Shown here in pieces: positions 1-6,190 of a DNA stretch of 6,190 bases. The position numbers were made by a program, and so were the translations under genes. Every line of letters begins with the position of its first letter. Position 1 is the stretch's first letter. Source of the stretch: an uncultured Rikenellaceae bacterium (GTDB taxonomy: Bacteria; Bacteroidota; Bacteroidia; Bacteroidales; UBA932); NCBI GenBank assembly GCA_937906485.1, contig CALCYB010000011.1, forward strand, positions 1 through 6,190, read 5' to 3'. The notes under the pieces are model-generated. The model made no database searches. It saw nothing but the letters and a program-made list of their open reading frames with translations, and was not told where the DNA came from.

Positions 1-471
1 CAAGGGCAAGCCCAATGAGGCCACCAGTTCCTCCGCAGACCAGGTTTCGTTGCGGTGCAGCAGACGGTCTTTTGCCAGTGCCACTCCGGTATCGCGCACA
101 TAGGTTTTACAAGCGTATTTGCTGAAGGTCAAGGCTGCCACCAAGGAGGAACAACCGGTGTAAGGCAAACCGATCATATCAAAATAGGCCTGCAGCTGTC
201 CGTTCTCACCCGGTACACCGTGAATCATCAGAAAGGCGGCATCAAAGCGGATGTGGGCACCGTCCAGCACAAACGAGAAATCGGATTTGTCAATCGGTAT
301 CGGTTCTCTACCCAGAATAAGGACATGCCACCCTTCCCGGGCGATCAACACTTCATAAATTTCATAACGGTCCTGATCCAGATGATTGGATACATTGCGG
401 CCACTCTGCTTGGAAATTTCCATTTCTGAAGAGTAACCGCCATAAACCAAAGCAATGTTGGGTTTTTTCAT
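1..471 (-). CDS. ddl: D-alanine--D-alanine ligase, N-terminal 157 codons (runs off left edge)
   Basis: Cytoplasmic ATP-grasp ligase that joins two D-alanines to give the dipeptide used by MurF in peptidoglycan precursor synthesis. Reading from the ATG at 471, the visible part is the N-terminal domain plus the start of the central domain. Residues 9-20 (VYGGYSSEMEIS) match the family's GGxSxExxVS signature, with E16 in the place of the substrate-binding glutamate. Residues 83-106 (IHGVPGENGQ...PYTG) match the HGxxGEDGxxQ...PYTG block, but with N instead of the usual D at residue 90. Residues 108-122 (SSLVAALTFSKYACK) correspond to the SAxxMDK segment, with SK replacing DK. The ATP-binding and catalytic C-terminal part and the omega loop lie outside the window, so D-Ala versus D-lactate/D-Ser specificity cannot be judged. 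The start is only 9 bases after the PBP stop codon, so the two are probably one transcript. No Shine-Dalgarno motif is visible. Identification is firm despite truncation. Confidence 0.93.
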   Translation of the reverse strand, partial: MKKPNIALVYGGYSSEMEISKQSGRNVSNHLDQDRYEIYEVLIAREGWHVLILGREPIPIDKSDFSFVLDGAHIRFDAAFLMIHGVPGENGQLQAYFDMIGLPYTGCSSLVAALTFSKYACKTYVRDTGVALAKDRLLHRNETWSAEELVASLGLPL

Positions 472-480
472 ATCAATGCA

Positions 481-2847
481 CTAAAAAAAGGATTCTTCTT
501 CAATATAGTCCGTTTGGATGGACTGTCCGGCCTTGGTCGCATCGGCATCACTACCGTCACAATCCAGGCTCAAGGACCAGCCGGCCGGAGCCACAAACTG
601 GTCTGTGGTCCGGATGCCCAGGGTTCCGTCTTCCATGACCTTTTTCATGAAGATCCCCCAAATGGGCAATGCCATATTGGCACCCTGTCCCATGGCCAAG
701 GTCTCAAAATGGACCTGACGGTCCTCTGCCCCTACCCAGACACCGGCAGTCAGGTTGGGTGTGTAGCCGATGAACCAACCGTCAGACTGGTCGTTGGTCG
801 TCCCGGTCTTGCCGGCCAGGGCACCTTCCGGCACATACCGGCTGCGCAGCCGGATGGAAGTTCCCTCGTTGACCACCCCCTGCATCAGGTTGACCATCAG
901 GTAAGCAGTGGACTCACTGATGGCTTCCCGCTTACGGGAGGAGAAGTTGGCCAGCACATTGCCGGAGTTGTCTTCAATCCGGGTAACAAACATCGGGCTC
1001 ACATAAACACCCCGACTGGGATAAGTATTGTAGGCGCTGACCATTTCCAGCACCGAAATATCGGCCGGACCTACACAAAGCGAAGGATAGGGCGGCAAGT
1101 AAGTGGTGATACCCAACTTACGGCACATGTTGATCATGGCCTGCGGCCCGAACTGTTTCATCAGGTAGGCAGTAATGTTGTTGCTGCTCTTGGTAAGCCC
1201 CCACTTCAAGGTTACAGTCATCCCGATCCAGTCCTCCTTATCCGTGCTTCGGGGGGTCCAGGTCGTATCTCCGACGATGAAGGTCTGCGGAACATTGATG
1301 ACCTTGTCACAAGGGGTATAGCCTTCTTGCATGGCCAAAGTATAGAGGAAGGGCTTGATGGTGGATCCGACCTGACGTTTGGACTGACGTGCATTGTCGT
1401 ACTTGAAGAACCGGTAATCCGGCCCACCGACATAAGCCCGCACGTGTCCGGTCTGGGGTTCCATGGCAATCAGGGCTGCCCGCATGAAGGATTTGTAATA
1501 GCGGATGGAATCATTGGGTGTCATGACGGTATCCACATAGCCTTTGTCGTTCCATGCAAAGACCCGCATTTTGGCGGGCTGCTTGAAGGCTTTCTGGATT
1601 TCCGCATCCGTAGCCCCGTGTTCCTTCATGCTCATATAGCGGTCGCTCCATCGGCGGGCCTGCTGCATCACGGTCTCGGTCAGCTCTTTGGGGACATCCA
1701 CCGCGAAAGGACGGTTATCCTTCCAACGCAATTCCTTGAAGAAGGCAGGCTGCAGGTACTCGCCCAAATGCTCGGCTACCGCTTCTTCCGCATATCGCTG
1801 CATCGTGGCATTGAGCGTGGTATAGATCTTCAAACCGTCCTTGTCCAGGTTGTATTTGCTGCCGTCGGGCTTGAAGTTCTTGTTCAGCCAGCCATACAGA
1901 GGGTCCTCTTCCCACAACTGCAGGTCAGCATGATAATCTTCCCGATTGCTGTAACGCCGGCGGTTCGGTTCTGATGCACTCATGTAACGGCGCAGCATGT
2001 CCCGGAAATAGGAGCCGATACCGCTGGTATGGTCCTGTCTGCGGTAATTCAAGGTAATGGGCAATTGGGATATGGAGTCGTGCTCGGCCTGGGTCAGGTA
2101 ACCGTATTTTTCCATCTGGCGCAAGACGTGGTTACGGCGTCCCAAAGATTTGTCATAGTTCAACACCGGATTATATCGGGTCGGCTTGTTGACCATCCCC
2201 ACCAGGGTGGCACTCTCCTCTACGGTCAGGTCCCGAGGCTCTTTGCCGAAGAAGGTGTTGGATGCTGCCTTGATACCATAAGCATTGCTGCCAAAGAAAA
2301 TGGTATTCATGTACATGCTCAAGATCTCATCCTTGGTGTAGTTGCGCTCAAGCTTGACAGCCGTGATCCACTCCTTCAATTTGCTGCCGATGAGTTTGAT
2401 GTGACGTTCTCCCGGGAATGAGTTGCGGGAAGTGTCCCGCGGGAACAGGGTTTTGGCCAGCTGCTGGGTAATGGTACTTCCTCCTCCCGAGCTGGAATTC
2501 CCCATCAGCAGGGTCTTCACCCCCACACGGGCCAGACTCCGGAAGTCAATGCCCGAGTGCTCGTAGAAGCGGATATCCTCCGTGGCCAGGGCCGCCTCCA
2601 CCAGGTTCGGCGAGAGTTCATCGAACTGCACAAACGTCCGATTTTCGATGTGCCAGGTATTGAAAACCTCCCCGTTTTCATCGATCAGTTCCGTGGCCAT
2701 GTAGGTTTTCGGGTTCTCCAACTCCTCGAACGAAGGGATGTCCCCAAAGAGGGATACAAAGAGTAAAGAACAGAAAATCAATACAAAAGGAAAGGCAAAT
2801 ACGAGCCAGAAAATCCGTGTTATCTTTTTCTTGGTGGTTTCTTTCAT
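481..2847 (-). CDS. mrcA: Bifunctional class A penicillin-binding protein (PBP1A type: glycosyltransferase + transpeptidase)
   Basis: Inner-membrane enzyme that polymerises lipid II into glycan strands and cross-links the peptides on the outer face of the membrane. The 788-residue protein has a basic cytoplasmic N-terminus (MKETTKKK) and one membrane anchor at about 12-34. The GT51 glycosyltransferase domain follows: EDIRFYEHSG at 90-99 (catalytic E90), GGSTITQQLAK at 122-132, SMYMNTIFFG at 177-186, and the FGKEPRDLTVEESATL segment around 200-215. A long charged linker spans roughly 265-450. The transpeptidase domain has all three motifs: STIK with nucleophile S495 and K498, SSN at 554-556, and KTGT at 680-683. 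It ends in an acidic periplasmic tail (EEESFF). The ATG at 2847 is preferred over a TTG at 2868 because that TTG lies in the probable -7 promoter element. The domain content and length are normal for the family. It is first in an apparent operon with ddl, and divergent from topA. Confidence 0.95.
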   Translation of the reverse strand: MKETTKKKITRIFWLVFAFPFVLIFCSLLFVSLFGDIPSFEELENPKTYMATELIDENGEVFNTWHIENRTFVQFDELSPNLVEAALATEDIRFYEHSGIDFRSLARVGVKTLLMGNSSSGGGSTITQQLAKTLFPRDTSRNSFPGERHIKLIGSKLKEWITAVKLERNYTKDEILSMYMNTIFFGSNAYGIKAASNTFFGKEPRDLTVEESATLVGMVNKPTRYNPVLNYDKSLGRRNHVLRQMEKYGYLTQAEHDSISQLPITLNYRRQDHTSGIGSYFRDMLRRYMSASEPNRRRYSNREDYHADLQLWEEDPLYGWLNKNFKPDGSKYNLDKDGLKIYTTLNATMQRYAEEAVAEHLGEYLQPAFFKELRWKDNRPFAVDVPKELTETVMQQARRWSDRYMSMKEHGATDAEIQKAFKQPAKMRVFAWNDKGYVDTVMTPNDSIRYYKSFMRAALIAMEPQTGHVRAYVGGPDYRFFKYDNARQSKRQVGSTIKPFLYTLAMQEGYTPCDKVINVPQTFIVGDTTWTPRSTDKEDWIGMTVTLKWGLTKSSNNITAYLMKQFGPQAMINMCRKLGITTYLPPYPSLCVGPADISVLEMVSAYNTYPSRGVYVSPMFVTRIEDNSGNVLANFSSRKREAISESTAYLMVNLMQGVVNEGTSIRLRSRYVPEGALAGKTGTTNDQSDGWFIGYTPNLTAGVWVGAEDRQVHFETLAMGQGANMALPIWGIFMKKVMEDGTLGIRTTDQFVAPAGWSLSLDCDGSDADATKAGQSIQTDYIEEESFF

Positions 2848-2865
2848 ATCGAGTTGAATAAAAAG

Positions 2866-2873
2866 CAAAAGTA
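2866..2873 (-). promoter_or_regulatory. Candidate Bacteroidetes-type -7 element for the PBP-ddl operon
   Basis: Read on the minus strand this is TACTTTTG, an exact match to the Bacteroidetes housekeeping sigma -7 consensus TAnnTTTG. A transcript starting several bases downstream would have a leader of only about 10-15 bases before the ATG at 2847. No clear TTTG-type -33 element is seen at the expected distance (about 19-21 bases upstream), so the call rests on the -7 match and its position. It fits a Bacteroidota host, itself an inference. Confidence 0.5.
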
Positions 2874-2881
2874 AATAAAAA

Positions 2882-2914
2882 TTTGGTATTTATACCTCTT
2901 TATATGTTACTTTG
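2882..2914 (+). promoter_or_regulatory. Candidate Bacteroidetes-type promoter for topA
   Basis: TTTG at 2882-2885 could serve as the -33 element. TTACTTTG at 2907-2914, followed by CACC, resembles the TAnnTTTG -7 element with one mismatch (T instead of A at the second position). The gap between them is 21 bases, within the usual range. Initiation around 2920 would give a leader of some 15-20 bases before the ATG at 2937. That leader is AT-rich without a Shine-Dalgarno motif, as is common in this phylum. Confidence 0.55.
2885..2896. repeat. Short inverted repeat (GGTAT-TT-ATACC) between divergent promoters
   Basis: Two perfectly complementary 5-base arms, 2885-2889 and 2892-2896, are separated by TT. 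The element lies next to the putative topA -33 box, inside that promoter's spacer, and about 12 bases upstream of the minus-strand -7 box. Its position would suit an operator for a regulator acting on both directions. The arms are short and the region is AT-rich, so chance is a real possibility. No regulator family is recognised. Confidence 0.3.
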
Positions 2915-2936
2915 CACCGCTTTTGACAAATATAGT

Positions 2937-5237
2937 ATGGGAGAGAATTTAGTTATCGTCGAGTCTCCGGCCAAGGCCAAGACCATCGAAAAGTTTTTAG
3001 GAGAACATTATACCGTCAAATCGAGTTTCGGTCACATCCGTGACCTTTCCAAGAAAAACCTGGGGATTGATACCCTGAAGGACTTCGAGCCAGAATACGT
3101 CATATCCGATGAAAAGAAAAAAGTGGTTGCTGAACTCAAGAGTGCCGTCAAAAAGGCATCCACTGTCTGGTTGGCATCCGATGAGGACCGGGAAGGAGAA
3201 GCCATTGCCTGGCACCTGCAACAGACTTTGAACCTGGACCCGAAGAAAACAAAACGAATTGTATTTCACGAAATTACAAAAAACGCCATCCTGCACGCCA
3301 TCGAGAACCCGCGGGACATTGACATGAACCTGGTCATGGCCCAGCAGGCCCGCCGCGTACTGGACCGTCTGGTCGGTTTTGAATTATCACCCATCTTGTG
3401 GAGAAAGATCAAACCCTCCTTGTCTGCCGGCCGTGTCCAATCCGTAGCCCTGCGCCTGATTGTGGACCGCGAACGGGAAATCATGAATTTCAAAGCCCAA
3501 TCCTTCTTCAAGGTCGAAGGCTATTTCCATCCGGAAGGCACACCCGCCCGCACGAAGGTCAAAGGCAGCGTCAGCCGACGTCTCCCGTCCCTGACAGAGG
3601 CCAAAGCCCTGCTGGAATCCTGCAAGGAAGCCTCTTTCCGCATTTCCCGGATTGACAAGAAAGAAACCAACCGGACCCCTGCGCCGCCGTTTACCACCTC
3701 CTCCCTGCAACAGGAAGCCGCCCGCAAATTCGGATTCTCCGTCAGCCAGACCATGAGCCTGGCCCAACGCCTCTACGAGGCCGGGCTGATCACCTATATG
3801 CGTACCGACTCCACCAACCTCTCCCAACTGGCCATCAATGCCGCAAAAGCCTGCATCATTGCCCAATACGGAGAAGAATACGCCAAACCGCGACAATACA
3901 AGACCCATAGCAAAGGGGCACAGGAAGCCCACGAGGCCATCCGTCCCACCTACCTGGACCGCGAAACCATCGAAGGAACAGCTCCGGAACGCAAACTCTA
4001 CAGCCTGATCTGGAAACGTACCGTAGCCTCCCAGATGGCCGATGCCCGTCTTGAAAAGACGACATTGACCCTATCTGCCGATGGAGTCGGGGACAATTTC
4101 ATTTCCCAAGCCCAACAGGTGCTCTTTGACGGTTTCCTCAAACTGTACATTGAGTCGCACGATGAAGAACCCGAAACGGAAGAAGAAGACACCCTGCTTC
4201 CTCCGCTCACCCTGAACCAGGGCATGAAAACTCTTGAAATCCAAGCAGCACAACGCTACACCGTTCATCCCCTGCGTTACACCGAGGCTTCGCTGGTCAA
4301 GAAAATGGAAGAACTCGGTATCGGCCGTCCTTCCACCTACGCTCCGACCATCTCCACCTTGAGCCAACGCGGATACATCCTGAAGGATGACCGCAAAGGA
4401 GAAGAACACCAGGTCACGCAGCTGATGCTCAAGGACGGCATCATTTCCGAAACCCTCAAACACGAGGTCTTCGGTTCTGAAAAAGCCAAACTCTGTCCTG
4501 AAAACATCGGAATCGTGGTGACTGATTTCCTGGCTGCGCACTTCCCTGACATCCTGGATTACGGCTTCACCGCACACGTGGAGGAAAGCTTTGATGCCAT
4601 TGCTGCCGGACAGAAAGAATGGGTACCCACCATCCGCCTGTTCTACGGGCCGTTCCACAAACTAGTGGAAGAAACCACCCAGGAAGCGGCTCCCACCAAG
4701 GCAGAACGCCTTTTGGGTACCGACCCGAAGACCGGCAAGGACGTGGTCGCCCGTATCGGCCGTTTCGGGCCGCTGGTTCAGATCGGTTCTAACGAAGACC
4801 CGGACAAGAAATTTGCCAGCCTGGCCAAAGGACAGCTCATCGAAAGCATCACCCTGGAAGAAGCCCTGCAGCTCTTTGACCTGCCCCGTCAGCTGGGCGA
4901 ATGGAACGGTCTGCCGGTATCCACCTCCAAAGGCCGTTTCGGGCCCTACGTAAAATATGGCACAAGCTTTGTTTCCTTAGGTAAACGGTACGACCCTTAC
5001 ACCATTACCTTGGAGGAGGCCATCAGCCTGATTCAGGAACACACCGAGAAAAACGCGAAGAAAGAAATCCTGACTTTCCCGGAAGCAGATATCCAAGTGC
5101 TCAATGGACGTTTCGGACCGTACATCAAAAAAGGAAAGAACAACTACAAGATTCCCAAAGATACCGATCCCCAGACCTTGACACTGGAAGCCTGCCAACA
5201 AATCATCGCACAGGCCGGTACCAAAGGAAAGAAATAA
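2937..5237 (+). CDS. topA: DNA topoisomerase I (type IA), zinc-finger-less form
   Basis: Relaxes negatively supercoiled DNA by single-strand cleavage and passage, holding down transcription-generated supercoils. The 766-residue protein starts MGENLVIVESPAKAKTI. The Toprim domain (about 1-115) has the catalytic glutamate E9 and the metal-binding DxDxE triad D82/D84/E86 within ASDEDREGE. The type IA core follows, with SAGRVQSVALRLI at about 163-175 and the active-site tyrosine Y287 in GLITYMRTDSTNLS. The ELGIGRPSTYAPTISTL block is at about 459-475. An acidic loop (DEEPETEEED) lies near 409-418. The C-terminus has three GRFGP-type repeats instead of the tetracysteine zinc ribbons of E. coli TopA; no CxxC pair is present. 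The ATG at 2937 is chosen because the in-frame TTG at 2883 lies inside the probable -33 promoter box and because VIVESPAKAKTI normally sits at the extreme N-terminus. The lrp gene follows after 12 bases. Confidence 0.97.
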   Translation: MGENLVIVESPAKAKTIEKFLGEHYTVKSSFGHIRDLSKKNLGIDTLKDFEPEYVISDEKKKVVAELKSAVKKASTVWLASDEDREGEAIAWHLQQTLNLDPKKTKRIVFHEITKNAILHAIENPRDIDMNLVMAQQARRVLDRLVGFELSPILWRKIKPSLSAGRVQSVALRLIVDREREIMNFKAQSFFKVEGYFHPEGTPARTKVKGSVSRRLPSLTEAKALLESCKEASFRISRIDKKETNRTPAPPFTTSSLQQEAARKFGFSVSQTMSLAQRLYEAGLITYMRTDSTNLSQLAINAAKACIIAQYGEEYAKPRQYKTHSKGAQEAHEAIRPTYLDRETIEGTAPERKLYSLIWKRTVASQMADARLEKTTLTLSADGVGDNFISQAQQVLFDGFLKLYIESHDEEPETEEEDTLLPPLTLNQGMKTLEIQAAQRYTVHPLRYTEASLVKKMEELGIGRPSTYAPTISTLSQRGYILKDDRKGEEHQVTQLMLKDGIISETLKHEVFGSEKAKLCPENIGIVVTDFLAAHFPDILDYGFTAHVEESFDAIAAGQKEWVPTIRLFYGPFHKLVEETTQEAAPTKAERLLGTDPKTGKDVVARIGRFGPLVQIGSNEDPDKKFASLAKGQLIESITLEEALQLFDLPRQLGEWNGLPVSTSKGRFGPYVKYGTSFVSLGKRYDPYTITLEEAISLIQEHTEKNAKKEILTFPEADIQVLNGRFGPYIKKGKNNYKIPKDTDPQTLTLEACQQIIAQAGTKGKK
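4758..5192 (+). repeat. Three C-terminal topoisomerase repeats within topA
   Basis: Protein-level repeats begin GRFGPLVQIG (residues 608-617), GRFGPYVKYG (666-675) and GRFGPYIKKG (724-733). Each is followed by a TLEEA-like helix (TLEEALQLF, TLEEAISLI, TLEACQQII). The GRFGP cores start at 4758, 4932 and 5106, exactly 174 bases apart. This is the known Toprim C-terminal repeat architecture, which is thought to help bind single-stranded DNA in TopA proteins lacking zinc fingers. The DNA copies have diverged, so this is an old protein repeat and not a recent tandem duplication. Confidence 0.85.
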
Positions 5238-5249
5238 CGATTTCGCACC

Positions 5250-5735
5250 ATGGCCACTTATCAAATCGACCAGACGGATCAGAAGATCCTGTCGTTTCTG
5301 GTCAAAAATGCACGGATGCCCTTCCTGGAGATTGCGCGGGAATGCGGTGTATCCGGTGCCGCTATTCATCAACGCGTCAAGAAGATGGAAAAACTCGGCA
5401 TCATTACCGGCTCCCGTCTGCTGGTCAAACCGGATGCCTTGGGACTGAACGTCTGCGCGTACGTCGGCGTGAGTCTTTCACAAGCCAACCGTTACACCGA
5501 AGTCATCGATGCACTGAAGAAGATTCCCGAAGTGGTGGAATGCCACTTTGTAACCGGCAGGCACGCCCTGCTGATCAAACTGTACTGCTTTGACCACGAG
5601 CACCTGATGAAGGTGCTGATCCATACCATCCAGAACATTCCCGGCATCCAGCATACCGAGACCTACATTTCTCTGGACCAGGCCATTGAACGACAAGTCT
5701 GGGTCAAAGACTATTCGAAGAATTCAAACGGATAA
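5250..5735 (+). CDS. Lrp/AsnC-family transcriptional regulator
   Basis: A 161-residue DNA-binding protein of the feast/famine family, which usually forms dimers to octamers and senses amino acids or other small molecules. The N-terminal winged helix-turn-helix covers about 5-55: IDQTDQKILSFLVKNARMPF leads into the HTH (EIARECGVSGAAIHQRVKKMEKLGII, about 27-52). The RAM effector/oligomerisation domain spans about 68-148 (YVGVSLSQ..., KKIPEVVECHFVTGRHALLIKLY, TETYISLDQAIERQ). The turn usually written TGxxD reads TGRHA here, so the customary acidic residue is replaced by alanine at 106. The C-terminus extends slightly past the domain (VWVKDYSKNSNG). It begins 12 bases after the topA stop, suggesting a shared transcript. 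The ATG start matches the normal family N-terminus. Target genes and ligand cannot be deduced. Its last 32 bases overlap the convergent ispD 3' end. Confidence 0.93.
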   Translation: MATYQIDQTDQKILSFLVKNARMPFLEIARECGVSGAAIHQRVKKMEKLGIITGSRLLVKPDALGLNVCAYVGVSLSQANRYTEVIDALKKIPEVVECHFVTGRHALLIKLYCFDHEHLMKVLIHTIQNIPGIQHTETYISLDQAIERQVWVKDYSKNSNG

Positions 5736-6190
5736 ACAACTGGGCCAGCTGCCAGTCTTCAGGTGTCGTCAATTTGATGTTGAAACGGCTTCCCGGCAAG
5801 AAAGACAAGGGATAACCGGCAGCTTCCATCACGGAAGCATCGTCGGTAAACGAAGTCCGGTACGGCAGTTTGTAGGCCTGCAGCAACTCATCCGAGCGGA
5901 AGACCTGCGGTGTCTGCACAAGGCGATACCTGTCACGGGGGACAACCTCTGTGGCACCATAGCCCACAATGTGACGCAGGCTATCCTGCACATCAATCAT
6001 TGGGATAGCAGCACCGTGCACCCAGGCTTGGCAGAAGCAGTCATCGAGAACCTTTGCAGAAACGAAGGGACGAACGCCATCGTGCACACCTACAAGGGCA
6101 TCGGCAATATCGTCGACCTGTGCAAGACCGTTCTGTACCGAGTGGAAACGTGTCGGGCCACCCTGTGCCAATATCAATGGTACTGCAAAC
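5704..6190 (-). CDS. ispD: 2-C-methyl-D-erythritol 4-phosphate cytidylyltransferase, C-terminal part (runs off right edge)
   Basis: Third step of the MEP isoprenoid pathway: transfers CMP from CTP to methylerythritol phosphate in the cytoplasm. About 161 residues are visible and the frame stays open to the window edge. By comparison with the roughly 220-235-residue family, about 75 N-terminal residues, including the CTP-binding GxxxRxxxxxPK loop, lie outside. Visible signatures in order are GGPTRFHSVQNGL (the GGxxRxxSVxxGL motif), VHDGVRPFVS (the HDxxRP motif with the substrate-contacting Asp and Arg), IPMIDVQDSLR (equivalent to PVxDTxK, with Ser for Thr), QTPQVFRSDELLQAY, TDDASVMEAAGYPLSFLPGS and NIKLTTPEDWQLA, which keeps the conserved lysine. 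The stop (TGA) is at 5704-5706. A TTG at 6177 is in frame but internal, not a start, because conserved sequence continues upstream of it. No fusion to IspF is present, since the protein ends right after the NIKxTxPED block plus a short tail. Confidence 0.92.
   Translation of the reverse strand, partial: FAVPLILAQGGPTRFHSVQNGLAQVDDIADALVGVHDGVRPFVSAKVLDDCFCQAWVHGAAIPMIDVQDSLRHIVGYGATEVVPRDRYRLVQTPQVFRSDELLQAYKLPYRTSFTDDASVMEAAGYPLSFLPGSRFNIKLTTPEDWQLAQLFIRLNSSNSL

Noticed and set aside
55..429. A 124-codon plus-strand frame over ddl.
   Set aside because: The minus-strand reading shows clear D-Ala-D-Ala ligase motifs across the same stretch, so this is a shadow.
514..1974. A 486-codon open frame on the plus strand opposite the PBP gene.
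   Set aside because: It lies wholly antisense to a gene with complete GT51 and transpeptidase motifs. Its translation is rich in G, H, Q and V with no recognisable domain, as expected from the complement of codon-biased coding DNA.
2848..2868. Seven-residue N-terminal extension of the PBP from a TTG at 2868.
   Set aside because: The TTG overlaps the probable -7 promoter element, and the ATG at 2847 gives a standard basic N-terminus before the membrane anchor.
2923..2928. TTGACA, identical to the classical sigma-70 -35 box, just before topA.
   Set aside because: A -10 box 17 bases on would fall inside the topA coding sequence (AATTTA), downstream of the start codon, and the host appears to use Bacteroidetes-type promoters. 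Treated as chance.
2883..2936. Eighteen-residue N-terminal extension of TopA from a TTG at 2883.
   Set aside because: It would begin inside the putative -33 box and cover the -7 element. TopA proteins normally begin just before the VIVESPAKAKTI motif.
4071..4658. Antisense open frames over topA (4071-4658 and 3387-3932, minus strand).
   Set aside because: Both are complements of conserved TopA coding sequence, with low-complexity, domain-free translations and no start context.
5739..5758. Possible hairpin ACTGG...CCAGT just after the Lrp-type gene, considered as a terminator.
   Set aside because: The stem is only 5 base pairs, there is no following T-run on the plus strand, and it lies inside the ispD coding sequence.

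Overview
The window looks like a conserved housekeeping stretch of a Bacteroidota (probably Bacteroidales) chromosome. The evidence is the character of the proteins (class A PBP, zinc-finger-less TopA, Lrp/AsnC regulator and Ddl, all of the style seen in that phylum), the lack of Shine-Dalgarno motifs before the starts, and promoter-like elements of the Bacteroidetes type (TTTG ... TAnnTTTG) in the one real intergenic gap. The genus cannot be named from sequence alone. The coding DNA is moderately GC-rich by eye and the gap is AT-rich.

Layout: positions 1-471 (minus strand) hold the N-terminal 157 codons of a D-alanine--D-alanine ligase that runs off the left edge. Only 9 bases separate it from the upstream gene on the same strand, a complete class A penicillin-binding protein (481-2847). 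These two form an apparent peptidoglycan operon: one makes the D-Ala-D-Ala end of the precursor, the other polymerises and cross-links it. An 89-base AT-rich gap (2848-2936) carries divergent promoter candidates and a small inverted repeat. To its right, on the plus strand, lie a complete DNA topoisomerase I (topA, 2937-5237) and, 12 bases later, an Lrp/AsnC-family regulator (5250-5735), probably co-transcribed. The 3' end of the regulator overlaps by 32 bases, tail to tail, with a minus-strand gene for the C-terminal two thirds of IspD (isoprenoid MEP pathway), which runs off the right edge.

The window is almost completely coding and no stretch over 100 bases lacks a gene. I see no RNA gene, mobile element, CRISPR array, tandem DNA repeat or convincing rho-independent terminator. 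I found no undescribed system; the points worth a second look are regulatory or organisational: the shared divergent promoter with its inverted repeat, the topA-lrp pairing, the overlapping convergent 3' ends, and some family-level sequence departures.
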